A stretch of DNA of 64,000 bases, taken from the NCBI GenBank assembly GCA_026874595.1, contig CM049316.1:34357339-34421338 (forward strand), in the 5' to 3' direction. The number at the start of each line of letters is the position of its first letter. Positions within the stretch are counted from its first letter, which is position 1. The notes beneath the pieces were generated by a model. It was not told where the DNA came from. It saw only the letters and a program-made list of their open reading frames with translations, and did not search any database. The translations under genes were made by a program, and so were the position numbers. Below are positions 47,501 to 60,303 of this stretch, piece after piece. The stretch is from Sipunculus nudus (lineage: Eukaryota > Annelida > Sipuncula > Golfingiida > Sipunculidae).

Positions 47501-47699
47501 TAACACGAAAGCATGACAGAAGTTCTGATCTTGGTCTTGGCTAAATATTCAGAAAAAAATGCTTATTCCCACTACTGTACAATTAAACAAACTGCTAAGA
47601 ATGAAATATTGGCACATATCATACTTAAGTTGGAGAAAACGGTATAATTCAATTATATTAAACATGTTTGGTATGTGAATTGGCCCCTATAATGTATTA
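44561..47699. other. Spacer between the two duplicated segments
   Basis: No gene recognised. It contains dispersed repeat copy B (45208-45514) and a C13 run (47381-47393). The remainder is AT-rich. Confidence 0.55.
45208..45514 (+). repeat. Dispersed repeat, copy B
   Basis: The counterpart of 18511-18842. Here it has the extra palindromic patch TGCTTCGCGAAGCC and ACACGTATCAATCAGATACGTGT, which may be remnants of inner inverted repeats. Confidence 0.6.
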
Positions 47700-49106
47700 T
47701 CAACACTGGACACATTTAAATAAATAAATAAAATATGCAGAATTTTAATTTTAGTTAAACATTTATTTTTAATATATATATACTGGTGGGAGGGGGAAGG
47801 GGCTTTTGTTCTCTTAACCATTTGACCATTTTTGGGCCTTTGTTTAGAGGGGCCTTTTCTGTAAGCCCCCACCATCACCTTGTTTATGAGAACTATTATG
47901 TTTTTCATCACTCAAAAAAGATTAATGTATATATATTAATTGCACTGGGTAATAATGTCCACTCATTTAAAATCCACATAAAACTTTATCCGACTTCGGG
48001 TAGATTACCTGATCTTAAGGATTAATTACGCTCAACAGAGCAAGTAAAATCTGTCTGGTTGCTATGCTTTACCACATAGCAGCACATGTAAGTAATGTTA
48101 CTTCATTTGGCAAATTCAAGCAATTCTGAACAAAACTTTGTTGTGTACTAGTGCAAAAGTAAAATAAGTCCTCTGCTATCACCTGTATTCCAGTGAATAA
48201 TCAAATGTGCGAACTGAATTTGGATTGAATTGTAACAGATATTTTTCTCCAACACATTGAATTGGAATTAAAGTTTCATAAAAGTTTTTTTTTATTTGAT
48301 ATTAAATTTTAATTGAGAGATTTTAATAGACCCCACGTCTGACTACATCTGCAAAATTAAATTACACATTTTGTTATTAGGTTGAATTGTAACCTCATCT
48401 TTAGATAAAAACATTTAATTATTTTTTATTGTTTTCAGTGAATTTTCTTTGATGAATTTTGTTCGCTTTAGGAGCACTTTGCAGGTGTGACCAGCCAGTC
48501 ACACTATGGGTATCACCTATTATGACAATCGGAATTTTGATATGCAATCATTCGAATTAGTAGGTAATTATCAACTTCTATCATCATAATCAAATGACTA
48601 TCCTAAACAGTGTGTCTAAAATTCAAGACTGAAGTAGTCACAAAATATGACAGCATAAATTACTGGTCAGCCATTTTTTAGAAACGACAATACAACATAA
48701 ACCAGTCTTCATGACCAATGGTTAGATCAGTCATGTGTAAGGAATTATACGCGGTTGTGTAGAATTTAAGAAGAAACCAAAAGATGCTGATCCAGTCTTC
48801 CAGAGCACTCTGAGTTTCAAAAATGAATATATAAGAGATTATATAAAGAAATCATATTTAAATTCCATAATGGTATGATTAGTAATTGTAGGTATGCCAT
48901 TTATTTTCTCAAATGCGACAAACGTGATTGTACACGTATTGTTTTTTGTTAGTTTGAAATGCTGTACCTTGCAGCAAAATAGGCTGCGGGTCTATCCACA
49001 TTGTACTAGCAAAATAGCCCAGAGTGCTGGACTGCTAGTAACGGCAACATGTGTCAACATCCTACGTGATAGGTGTGTAATGTGACACCACGATACAATG
49101 TATAAA

Positions 49107-50293
49107 TTACAAACGGAAATACATGTTAAACTCTTTCTGCTGTTTTTCTTCGGGGAAATCCGATGGCGTAACATTTTTCAGTGGTTCTAACTCACATTCC
49201 TGTTTTACTCTTGTGAACCAGCTTACAAACATAGGACCGAGGACCTGAACAAGAATTTCGTCCGCCTGCAGTGCCTCATGTGCTTCCGGTAAAGTTGTAT
49301 GCATCTTCTTCGAAGACCCCGTGCCATCTTTCCGTTGTGGCGGACATTGCAGTTTCCGCTCAACGCCATCTAGCCCTGCAGCAAGTGTACCAGCCATGAC
49401 TAAATACGGGTTGGCAGCGCTGCATGGTAACCGGTTCTCAATGCAAACGCCGTATGCCCCGTAGGGTTTGATTCTAAATGTAGCGTTACGATCAGCTATC
49501 CCCCAGTCAGCCGCACACGGCCGCAAAACGTTGTTTAAACGACGGTAACAATTAACTGTTGGTGCACATAAGGCCGCTAGAGCCGTACCGTGTTCGCACA
49601 GTCCTGCTATCCAGTGTTCAGCAAACTCTGACAGTACCTTTCCTTCAGCATTTCCTCCGAAAATGTTCTCTTCTTTATTTTTATCCCAAACGGAAAAGTT
49701 GTAATGGAAGGCGTTTGACACATGTTTGTTGGGTTGAGTTATGAACACAGCCTGGTAACCCATGTTTCTTGCAATGTCTTTCAATCCTTGCTTTGCAATG
49801 AATGCGTCATCCGACGATTTAAGGCCCCACTTTGGAATCGTCGTGAACTCAATTTGACCTGGTCCCCACTCTAGATGCAATGATTCAAGTTTCACTCCAG
49901 ACTGTGAAAGCTGATGATCATTCGCCAATGCGAAATCTTCAAACTCAGAAAAAACTGACTGGCTGTACATTTCATTTCCATCGATAACTGGGACTTGCTT
50001 CTCTCCTTTATAAAGGGAGAATTCCATCTCAAATGATGACAGAAAAGCGTATCCAAGTGCCTCCAGGCGACTGAGTTGTTTGGCTGCTATATGTTGGGGA
50101 TCAATATCAAATTGATTGCCGTCTTTGTAGTAAGTGTTACACAATACCTGGCCAACTTTGAACTTGCCCTTGCCTGCCCATGGTAAGTCATGCTCTGTTT
50201 CCGATTTTGGTCTCACATTGAAATTATCAAGACCAGCATCAACAGTCGCTTGTTGTGTCGGTATTTGTGTTCTCGGACCAAGAGCGTTGCTGC
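49107..50293 (-). CDS. Lengsin / glutamine-synthetase-domain protein, exon 2 (residues ~50-444)
   Basis: This exon carries nearly all of a glutamine synthetase fold. Numbered in the predicted 444-residue protein: the beta-grasp end with KGKFKVGQVLCNTYYKDG; SFEMEFSLY near 136-143 (metal-ligand glutamates E138 and E140); LESLHLEWGPGQIEF near 185-199; HYNFSVWD near 246; ALCAPTVNCYRRL near 290-302; RNATFRIKPYG near 318-328; ENRLPCSAANPYLVMAGTLA near 335-354. The end is EFNMYFRL, TAA at 49109-49107. Lengsin-type proteins descend from type I glutamine synthetases; vertebrate lengsin is a lens protein without known synthetase activity, so catalysis here is open. The acceptor TTTCTGCAG at 50294 joins exon 1 in phase 1. 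No frame damage. Confidence 0.92.
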
Positions 50294-52305
50294 CTGCAGA
50301 AAAAAAAAATGATTGAACATTTCGAAAGCAATGCATATTTCATTTTCAAATTCCAATCCTATTTCAATTGTTTTAATTGTTATAAAGCGGCGGTAAGTAA
50401 TGTGTTATATTTTCATGCAGCGATCTGCAAGAATAAGGTCGATGTGACCAATATTTTAATGAAGATCGGTGTATATTAGAACTCTTTGTCTCCGATAATT
50501 ACACAACATACTTTTTTAAAGAAACATATAATAAAACGGTGGAACAAGAAAGCTGTTATAAAAATTAAACTTTCGTATAGTCTTGTGGCTAGCCTAAATT
50601 AATGTATTTTGACAGTGAAGGTATACATTTAGGCTAAATTTACAAACTGCAGACGACAATCCATCTCATTTTTAAAAGACAGCGACCAGTACAAGAGAAG
50701 TAGATAATCAAACAGGCTGCACTGTAAATATCATTTTGTATAAAAAGTATTGGCTTGGAGCCCAGAGGATTACGAGACACAAGAAGCAAGTCATGTGCTC
50801 ACGCACGAGACGACGACATCAATTAATCGGTCCTTTAGGGACCGAGACCTAGACCAAGAACGAAACTCTGACATCGAGACCGATGCTGGGACTGTGAAGT
50901 ATGAGATCGCGACAAAAATGAGAGCAACAGATAATCCCCCATATACACCCTTATAACAGGGTCAACGATCCAATAGATTATTTAAGAAGTCTCCTTAAGC
51001 TGTTAGTCGGGACAACCAGAGATCAAGCGCATGCAGGTACAAGTTTCCGGTGAAAATCACATTTGAGAATAAATATCCAGGCTTCTATTAAATACAGCAT
51101 ACCTTGCATAGTCAGACCTAGAGACATCTTTCTTAAATTGAGAGAGCTATGTCACAATCATGTATTCTTAAAATATAATAATACGATTTTAAAGACCCTG
51201 AAAATCAAGTCTAAGCGACAAAAAAGGATTTGAAATTACTTCATCAAGCAGCATTTATCTCTAATTGCAGTAATAAACGAAGCGGTTTTTCTCAAAGCAG
51301 ATCCGACGTGTGCCTAAGTGTGAACGACATAATGTTCACGTTTTCTGTCTGCACCTTAAATAAAACTTGAACTAAATGTTGGTCCCTGCATACGTGCCTT
51401 CATGTGGATAAACAAAGGAAGCGTCCCTGGCTAATTCCCAAATATCTCATATAAATAAAAATATGTTTATATATATATATATTAGACACCATAAATAATA
51501 AACATTTTATTATATATGCTATAAGTTCTTTCTGATTGTGTGCTTATTCTTCAAATTTCTATTTACCTTTACATGATATTTTATCATTTAAAAGTATAAA
51601 TATAAATTGTTAAATACTACACTATTTTAAGCACCCAGACATATCAATAAATATATGATGGGGTAACATTAAACTGCAAATAAATTACTTATAATTAAAA
51701 AAAATAATATATTTCATTTTCAATTAGTCAGTTGCATGGTAGAGCAGAGAGCAAAAACCGTTTTCAGATAATGTCTTGCAGTTAAAATAAGCCAAAAATA
51801 TAACTTGCTTTAACTTGGTGCTTATAAGTGTGCTACTTAATAAATCATATGAAAATGATTGTACATTTGATAATAAGTATACCATCAAAAAGAACAAGTA
51901 TAAAAAATTAACTTTATTTGAATGATAATTTATATGTTTGAATGATATATAATATATGGGTCTAATATTGTTTTTAAATAACTTTTTGGTCATTCACTTT
52001 AAATCTGGTTAGATTACAGGCTATTTCCAACTTTTATTTAATATTAGGAATTCGATCTCTAGTGTCATTTGAAATTATCCGTCTTCTGTCATGTCATAAA
52101 CAACGCTTCCTCGATAGCTTTAAACCCTATTTAGCTAAATATCCGTTGCGCTTCTAAATTGTCTATGCTGGTGATTAAAATTAAACCTCTGGAATTTAAA
52201 GCTATATCGCACAATAAGAAAAGGATGGAATTGCGGGAAACAAAAGATTAATTACAATGCTAGTGATCCCTGCTCCGCAAGTGAAGATAAAACCTAATTA
52301 ATACG

Positions 52306-52340
52306 CCCTCCCCCCCCGGGGAGGGGGGGGGGGCGGGGAG
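52306..52340. repeat. C-run/G-run inverted repeat in the lengsin intron
   Basis: CCCTCCCC-CCCC-GGGGAGGG is a perfect 8 bp stem with a 4 base loop, followed by G11, C, G4. It could form a hairpin or a G-quadruplex, and is also a likely place for assembly error. Confidence 0.7.
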
Positions 52341-52649
52341 AGCAAGATAAACCCTGGCGACTTATTCGAATACCTTAATTGCTTTTTACTTAATAATTAA
52401 AAGAATATTTAGTGAAAACTGATGAGTAAATTGAGTTTAAGTCAAGCGCCGATTTGAATGTTCAATAGCAGATTAATAAACTAGGGTGGCACTCTTTATA
52501 GAAGAAGGTCAGTGACCTTTATTTGTGTTAGACAATAGTGAAAATACCGTAAATAATATAAGGACATAGACATATGATCCCTGCTGCATTCCAAACATCT
52601 CCATATCCTAACGCATCAGCTATAAATACGCTATTTAATTAAATAAACG

Positions 52650-52960
52650 TTGTATACACCTTGTGTGTCTATCTAAATGCTACACATACGTAGGGTTTTC
52701 TAGCCAGCCATACCTGCTATATACACACGGTTTTTTTTTTACTATGCTCACGGGTTGTATATAGGTGGGATTTCTAGCCAAGTCCATCTTCCATATAGAC
52801 ACGGTTTATTTAACCAAGTACACCCTATATCTATTCATAGGGTATTTACTATTTAACAAAGCACACCTGCTGTATCCAAATAGTTTATTCAACCGAGCAC
52901 ACCGGATAAATGCACAGGGTTTATTCAAATAAGCACACTTGTTATATACTTCTGCTCGTT
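52650..52960. repeat. Degenerate minisatellite, short allele
   Basis: A few hundred bases of the same unit as 43085-44560, starting after the shared GTAGGGTTTTCTAGCCAGCC. Confidence 0.85.
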
Positions 52961-53104
52961 TATTTTTGCACCTGATCGAACCCTTCTCTGTGGAAAATCG
53001 CAGCAGCCTCGTTTCGAAGCTGGTGAACATATTCTGTTCCGTTAGTAAGGGTGGCTCTTGTATGCTTCCATATGGTATAAGTTTTGGAGCCCAACGCCTA
53101 CTCT

Positions 53105-53481
53105 TTACTGGCCGAACAATTTTCCTTTACAATGCAGCTTGGCTGCATGCAAAACAATCTTGGTGAGTCCCCTTTTTGTGAGGTTACCACGTGCTATTGA
53201 TAAGCACTGCCATTTCATGGTTTTGGACTTGCGAGCATGCAAGCTGTTTTTTTTCTTATATAAATAAATATATAAATGTAACATTTTCTGCATAGATGCT
53301 TCTGATCTTTTGACACGTCAATGCAATAAGCTTCAAAACTTCTTTGAGCATTGGCCCAAGACATAAAAGGCTTTGATTTAAGTTTTTGAACGTACGTTTG
53401 GCATTTGTTCCCACATACTCTTAAAAGCTGAGATAAATATCCCAAATGAGAATTAAGAGATCTGCCCAATGTAAACCACAA
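53105..53481 (-). pseudogene. Possible zinc-finger gene fragment, unidentified
   Basis: The frame from 53481 reads VCGNKCQTYVQKLKSKPFMS, WANAQRSFEAYCIDVSKDQK and HLCRKC, with two Cys pairs about 45 residues apart. A second frame (53293-53105) has SIARGNLTKRGLTKIVLHAA. The composition looks coding and the Cys pairs resemble the N-terminal finger of mobile-element proteins such as that at 36861-37011, but I cannot name it. It lies inside the lengsin intron. Confidence 0.35.
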
Positions 53482-54190
53482 TATTTATCTTAAACTCAAG
53501 GGAGAATTGAAACGGTCGATTTGTCCATGCATGGAAACACATAGTTTCAGGGTTATTATTATGAAAACAGATCATTTAATTAAATACGACATTAATTAGA
53601 TAGAAAACAAGAACAGTTTATGTATATTATATATAACATAACATCAAAAATACAGCTTCATGGTGCTACAGGAGCGACAGAGATGTTTTACATTCAAATA
53701 AAAATTAAATCAAACCTTGTTTTTCAGTAAGACAAAACACATAATCATACATTTGAATTAAATTCAAAACACAAACAACTGAATTTGTAAATTACAGATG
53801 TCCAGAATTGCCATCCCTGTCATTTGCCTGATTACACAGTGAATGAGCCCTTGATTAAGGCACCGTTTATACGGTTGATACGTTAGCCTGAGTAGGGGGT
53901 CAACAGTGAGGCAGAATATGATCCAATAACCCATTTATAAGGAATTTAATTAGAAAAGGTATCGCATGTTGCTCTGGTCCGCCATTTTGGAACAGCCCTG
54001 TCGCCTAGCAACCACAGAAAGGGATGTAAGTGATGCCCAATGTGTAGGGTGATATGGTTTGCAGGCCATTATACACTAAACAGCTTGGGCAGTGTTGTAA
54101 CTGATGAGGTTAGTGTGACATTCCCACTACAGTGTAAACATTCTGAATCGCATTCGGTAAGAGCGATCAATATTATACATTTTTACTCAC

Positions 54191-54335
54191 CGATAAATGC
54201 GTACAGTCCATGCTCAGTGTATGTGGGAACGTTCCGCTGAGCCACGGTAACTCCCCTCTGTATCCCATGTATATCACACCAAGTAAATCGGACGTAATCA
54301 TAGTTCTCTAGTTCCTTACACATTTCTTTCGCCAT
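54191..54335 (-). CDS. Lengsin / glutamine-synthetase-domain protein, exon 1 (residues 1-49)
   Basis: The ATG at 54335 (context ATCACCATGG, favourable) starts MAKEMCKELENYDYVRFTWC, followed by DIHGIQRGV, QRNVP and EHGLYAFIG. This is the start of the glutamine synthetase beta-grasp domain ('vRf.w.Di.G..rg..vp'). The donor ATCG/GTGAGT at 54191 is in phase 1 and matches exon 2 (FIG/GSNALGP). The open frame extends 16 codons upstream, but those residues look unrelated. A CAG at about 54348 could be the acceptor of a 5' exon, so transcription may begin further right. Confidence 0.88.
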
Positions 54336-54721
54336 GGTGATCTCTGTGGAGTAACAGTATGTAATACCCAGAAAGTTCAACACGACGGAGGGAGTCGTAT
54401 GGACGAGAATGCACCGCTATAGAGATCTAAGTCAACTGTCTGGATTTGTTCGGGCCTATGCCATCCACTTGTAAAAATAGCGCGCACATGACAAATGGAT
54501 AATGACGAAGAGGTATGACAAAGTCTGTGTATAGTCTGAAGTTACTAAATATCCGAGTTGGGCTAGACTAATGGCGGAATAAACCGCAAAAGACCAACAT
54601 ACACCGAAATAACACCGAAATACACTGACATTACACCGAAATACATGGAAAAGCACAGATATACACTTGAATAAAACTGAAATACAATGAAATTACAGTC
54701 ATTACCACCAGTATATATGTT

Positions 54722-54726
<5 letters not shown>

Positions 54727-54792
<66 letters not shown>
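54727..54792. repeat. (TA)n microsatellite
   Basis: About 66 bp of TA next to the left fold-back arm. Confidence 0.93.
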
Positions 54793-54794
<2 letters not shown>

Positions 54795-55420
54795 ATATAA
54801 AAATAATATTTTTCATATGCATATATAGATATATCAAACCCACTTGATGATCTATAAGAAACCTAGAAAAAAAGATATATATATATATATATACTTATAT
54901 CTAAAGTATATAAATTATCTATATATATTATAATATGCATATATATACAATTAAATATATATAAGATATATATATATACCTAGAAACAAGATAGGACTAG
55001 AAGGAATTTTTCTACAGGTACAATATCATTTTCGTCATTGCAACCTCAGAATTAAGTAAATCACACACCAGAGTAGATGTCAATGGACTGTTTAATCTCC
55101 TTTTTACTTTTTCCCCATTTGTTTTTGCCATTAAAGTATATATATTTGAGAATTTCAAGTGTATTTTTGGTGCGGCTTGACTGGTAGCATGACTGAAATT
55201 AGTTTCGGAAACACTATGACTAAGTTAATAATTATGAAATCAACATTTAATAAAATTAGCAAGATGTACATCATTTATATGCACAAAGGTAACAAACATT
55301 TTATTAATATAACATATAACACAAAAATAAACAAAACACCCCAACCAATATAAATGCCCTGAAACAACATCAAAATACAATTAAATAACACCAAAATACA
55401 TTACCACCATTATAGATGTA

Positions 55421-55422
<2 letters not shown>

Positions 55423-55460
<38 letters not shown>
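55423..55460. repeat. (TA)n microsatellite
   Basis: About 38 bp of TA next to the internal partial arm of the fold-back repeat. Confidence 0.9.
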
Positions 55461-55465
<5 letters not shown>

Positions 55466-55665
55466 TAATACATATATTTGATTTAATAAATATATATATA
55501 TTTTATTTAATATATATATGTATATATGTATGTAAATATATATATGTTTATAGTGAATTGAATATATACTGGTGGTAATGACTGTTGTTTCAGTGTATTT
55601 CGGTGTATTTTCAGTGTGTTTCGGTGTTATTTTTGGTGTAATTCGGTGTACTTTAGTGTTTTCGG

Positions 55666-58395
55666 TATTTAGTCCAGCGCCCGGAAGGGCTGCGTGTTCG
55701 TTAATGTATCAAATTAAATCTAATTAAATTATGTCCTGTTTGCCTGACGTATTCGGCCAATATTTCTAGGTTCATTCGTGCATATTGACTGTGCATTTGT
55801 AAATATTTCTTTGATCACGTTCTTGAATGCGGATCATGTGTCGGATACACACAAAAATCTAATCGGTTTGTACTGGCCCATTCCCGAATTGGCCTGAATG
55901 TTGCATGATTGCGTGACTCTTATTGTGGACAAGTACACCATCAAACACTTAGTTATTGACGAGGATGAACGCAGACCTTTCTGGTGGAGCCAATAACATA
56001 ATTTGAAAAGTGTATACTCGTATTCGTGTCATCATGGAAAAGCTCCAAACTCTTTTATTAATTTTTTAGGATTTAACAAAATTGAGTCTTTAGATAAGTA
56101 AAAAAAATGTCTGCACAGAGTTTTATTTGTTCTTCTAAAACCGTCTTAACAATACAAAACATCATTTCATACTAGGATTTTTTTACGTGAATATACTCGC
56201 TATTAAAACCCCCTTAATACAAACTCTTCCTTCTGCAAACACACATTCCCGGAATGGTCAGTTCTTTCACGTTTATAACGTCTAATGCTTCTTAGGTGTT
56301 CTCTGAGATATATGTACCGGATTTCCTTGAACAGGCGCCGTGCCTTTAAAAGTCGCCTGTCTTCTTTAGAGGCCTGGTGTAAGAGTAGTTTCCATGTTTC
56401 CCGCGAGATGTCTTTTCCCGTCATTATAACTAATGCCTTTACCAGTCAAATTGACCGGAGATTGTATAAATTTCGGTTTGTGTTTGTGTTGATAATATTT
56501 TTAATTCCTCTATAAATCCTTCATTTTTTTCTTATGTGTATGCCTGTTTCCATAATAGACATCAAATGTTCCCGATTTTTTTTTTCATTATGATTAAAGC
56601 CGATCACTGGTTTCATTAAACGTTACACTGTCAATAAATAAGGATAACGCTATCAGTGCTGTCTAGCTACGTAAAATAATACCGCTTGCCACAGGCAGTA
56701 CAGCTTGGAACGATGAGTCTACCTCTGGCTGAACACAACTGTTCACATACGTTTGGGCACATATTTCTTGTGTAGCATGAAGACACCAAGTGATAATGTA
56801 AAGGGGTACAGTTTGAAGTTACTGTTAAACCAAATAATGCCCCTTGCTTTCAGTTTTAAGCGCTTTTAAGTGCGTCCCCCATGTTATCAAAACAACGCCT
56901 TTGAGATAATCTTAATAGTTAAAATACTATTTTTTCTTTCCAACTATAAATTGAATGGAATATTCACATCAATAAATGTCACATACCAGTATATACCAGG
57001 ACGGAATCGCTTGAATACGCAGTGTTAACTTTACTTAGTTAAAGTCGGAATGAAAGTGTCATGAAAACAAAATACGCATTGTCGATATACGTAACAACCC
57101 CCATATTTCAATAAAACCAATATTATCAGTTGTACGCCATGTACAGTGAGTGGAATAGCCACCTCGTGTTTGGTCAAGAGAAGGTCGTAGACGCTTAAAT
57201 ACGCTGTTTCAAGCTGAATCAGTTAAACGTGGGAGGAAAGTGTATGACAATGAATTACGCTGTGACTTTACAAGTACCAACCCCCCCCCCCCCCCGTATA
57301 TCGACGGAACCTATGTTACTAGTTGTGCGTGGTGCACATTTAATCGTAGAGCCACCCGGTGTTCAGAGGGAAACAATTTTTAAAAAAACTACCCGCAGTG
57401 TATAAAAAAGGAACAGCCACATGAAACGCCGAGGTTTCGAGAGGCCGGTGCAGACAGATTCTTTTTGACAACTGTTTAAAATGTGTTCTTATTATGTTGC
57501 GTGATTTTTGGAGATTGCGTGTGTTCCATATCCCTATGACATCTAAGGAAATTTTATAAACACAATCCTTGTACCGGCGATGTTTTCCCTTGCGTCCCTG
57601 AGTAGTGACCGCTGTTTTTTTTTTTTTTTTTGTTTTGACGTGTTCTCTTTTTAAGTTTTGTCTGATGAGCCTGAAATTGTCTCTTTTAAATACACGCCGG
57701 CTTTAAATAGAATCCGGCCTTGTTAAGACGCCGGGTGAAAGTAGCGTCTGAAAAAAAATTGCGATTGCATAATATTTGCGTACGTGTTTTATCGGTTTTA
57801 TATCAGATGGCAATTCTTTGCCTTGTCAAAGAACTTCCTAAATCTTGGTACTAATAAATCCGGGCGGATAGGAGCAATAGGGTAACAACAAGGTGGTTTC
57901 ACGTGCCTGATCACCTGTAACTGTTTTTTTTTTATTTATTGTTATTTTTTTTATATGTCTTTATTTAGTGTGTCTTTTTCAGAACATACTGATCTTTCAC
58001 AAAGCCCTGATAGTACTTGACATTTTTAAAATATGTAAACAAATAGTATCTGTATTATAAATGTACATGTAAACACATGTGTGGCCAATTGTACCTACAT
58101 ATATCATATATTGTTAATTCCTGTACTAGGTTTGCAAACAACGATTATAAAAACCTCAAATCAACTACCAAGATATGAACTGTTATGAGGAAATACTATT
58201 TGAAACAATTTGTCAGACAGGATATCTGGAGAACACACATGCTGCAATAAAAAGCAAAAAAAAAAAAAAAGCATATATTTATACTGTTTGGCTTAGCTAT
58301 TGTTATATCTAAAAATAAAGAAGCTATCTTGCTTAGTCGACTCAGCAGTTGATTAAATTTTAGCACAGGTGACTTTCAGACACACTGAGCTTGAG
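55666..58395. other. Intergenic, no named gene
   Basis: One minus-strand frame at 56424-56203 (ETWKLLLHQASKEDRRLLKA, then RRLFKEIRYIYLREHLRSIR) has a protein-like composition rich in Arg/Lys/Leu and may be a lost exon, but I do not recognise it. There is a C15 run at 57281-57295 and a T18-like run near 57615. The rest shows nothing. Confidence 0.45.
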
Positions 58396-59349
58396 CGATA
58401 GGTCTTTGTCCGTCGCGTTCCCGTTGGCGGGTCTGCAGTCCGTTAAAGGTACACAAACCGTTATCATTAGATATAGAAACTTCTAACTCAACATTAAAAT
58501 AATTCCTACAGAAATTTCTTTGGATACCTGAAATTAGTTCATTGTGACCTATATTATACAGTTATTTTTGGCAAAGTAAGGAAATAAGTAAGCACTCTGA
58601 CAGATTATTTTTGATTATCAAGCCCGTTGAACAGATATATTACGCGTTGGCTCATCATATATAAATATTGTACTTCCTCAAAACTGCATGCATTGAACCT
58701 TTGGGATAATTGGACGGTACAGTTCTTCTGATAGTTCACATAAATTTTGGTGATTCGTCCATTTTTGTAGAATTGTATACAAAACCTTTGATATATCTTA
58801 AATAAAACCAAGAATTGCCAGGATATTTGGCATACTTAGCAACTTACTTGTTAGTATGAGACTATAAAGTGGTGCCCCTATATATTTATCTGCTGAAATG
58901 ATGTTTCGTTGATGCCATTAGACAGCCTTGTTCTGCAGCTGTGGTGTTTGTTTTCGGAGAACTTCAATGAAACCACTGGACAGTTCTCAAATTGTTGCAT
59001 CAATACAGGTGATATACGTGTATTAACTAATTCATCAAACTGATTTAACCATCGATTCTCTGTCATCCGTGATTGTCACTCTGTGTGTCTGTTTTGTTTT
59101 TAATCTTACATATCCCAAGAGATGATGGATGTATTGGCATGGCATTAGGCTTATTCATAGTTCTTGGATACCTTGAACTGATGCATAACACAAGTGGCCC
59201 TACGTATAAATGTTTCCACGTGGGGTCAGATATGTGCGTCTGTGATGAGTGAAAATAAGATATACCCCTGGAATGGTTTGATGTATATAACCTGCCATTT
59301 TGCAGGTCGATACAACTTTGATAGCTTTCAAAGTTGTGTGGCACCAAAT
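58396..59349. repeat. 954 bp tandem repeat, unit 1
   Basis: It starts CGATAGGTCTTTGTCCGTCG. The same start recurs at 59350 and 60304. The unit carries minus-strand frames of 68, 62 and (across the junction) 115 codons, repeated unchanged in every copy. The 62-codon frame reads NRWLNQFDELVNTRISPVLM and has a plausible protein composition, but no family is recognised. Confidence 0.93.
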
Positions 59350-60303
59350 CGATAGGTCTTTGTCCGTCGCGTTCCCGTTGGCGGGTCTGCAGTCCGTTAA
59401 AGGTACACAAACCGTTATCATTAGATATAGAAACTTCTAACTCAACATTAAAATAATTCCTACAGAAATTTCTTTGGATACCTGAAATTAGTTCATTGTG
59501 ACCTATATTATACAGTTATTTTTGGCAAAGTAAGGAAATAAGTAAGCACTCTGACAGATTATTTTTGATTATCAAGCCCGTTGAACAGATATATTACGCG
59601 TTGGCTCATCATATATAAATATTGTACTTCCTCAAAACTGCATGCATTGAACCTTTGGGATAATTGGACGGTACAGTTCTTCTGATAGTTCACATAAATT
59701 TTGGTGATTCGTCCATTTTTGTAGAATTGTATACAAAACCTTTGATATATCTTAAATAAAACCAAGAATTGCCAGGATATTTGGCATACTTAGCAACTTA
59801 CTTGTTAGTATGAGACTATAAAGTGGTGCCCCTATATATTTATCTGCTGAAATGATGTTTCGTTGATGCCATTAGACAGCCTTGTTCTGCAGCTGTGGTG
59901 TTTGTTTTCGGAGAACTTCAATGAAACCACTGGACAGTTCTCAAATTGTTGCATCAATACAGGTGATATACGTGTATTAACTAATTCATCAAACTGATTT
60001 AACCATCGATTCTCTGTCATCCGTGATTGTCACTCTGTGTGTCTGTTTTGTTTTTAATCTTACATATCCCAAGAGATGATGGATGTATTGGCATGGCATT
60101 AGGCTTATTCATAGTTCTTGGATACCTTGAACTGATGCATAACACAAGTGGCCCTACGTATAAATGTTTCCACGTGGGGTCAGATATGTGCGTCTGTGAT
60201 GAGTGAAAATAAGATATACCCCTGGAATGGTTTGATGTATATAACCTGCCATTTTGCAGGTCGATACAACTTTGATAGCTTTCAAAGTTGTGTGGCACCA
60301 AAT
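59350..60303. repeat. 954 bp tandem repeat, unit 2
   Basis: Appears identical to unit 1 by reading. Confidence 0.93.

Larger units (their letters stand above)
47700..52965 (-). repeat. Tandem duplication, copy 2 (functional-looking lengsin exon 2 plus intron)
   Basis: The partner of 38890-44560; homology runs from the 3' flank through exon 2 and the intron to the short minisatellite. The coding exon here is intact, so this is the copy under constraint. Confidence 0.85.
50294..54190 (-). other. Lengsin intron 1
   Basis: 3.9 kb with GTGAGT donor and TTTCTGCAG acceptor. It contains the duplicated intron patch, the short minisatellite and an unidentified coding-like patch at 53105-53481. Confidence 0.75.
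54597..55665. repeat. Fold-back repeat with ~110-130 bp inverted arms
   Basis: The left arm (54597-54725) ends AATTACAGTCATTACCACCAG. The right arm (55555-55665) begins with its complement, CTGGTGGTAATGACTG. Both arms consist of short repeats of ACACCGAAATAC type. The middle holds two long (TA)n tracts and a third partial arm in left-arm orientation at about 55360-55420 (ACACCAAAATACATTACCACC). No protein is encoded. It may be a fold-back or MITE-like element. Confidence 0.7.
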
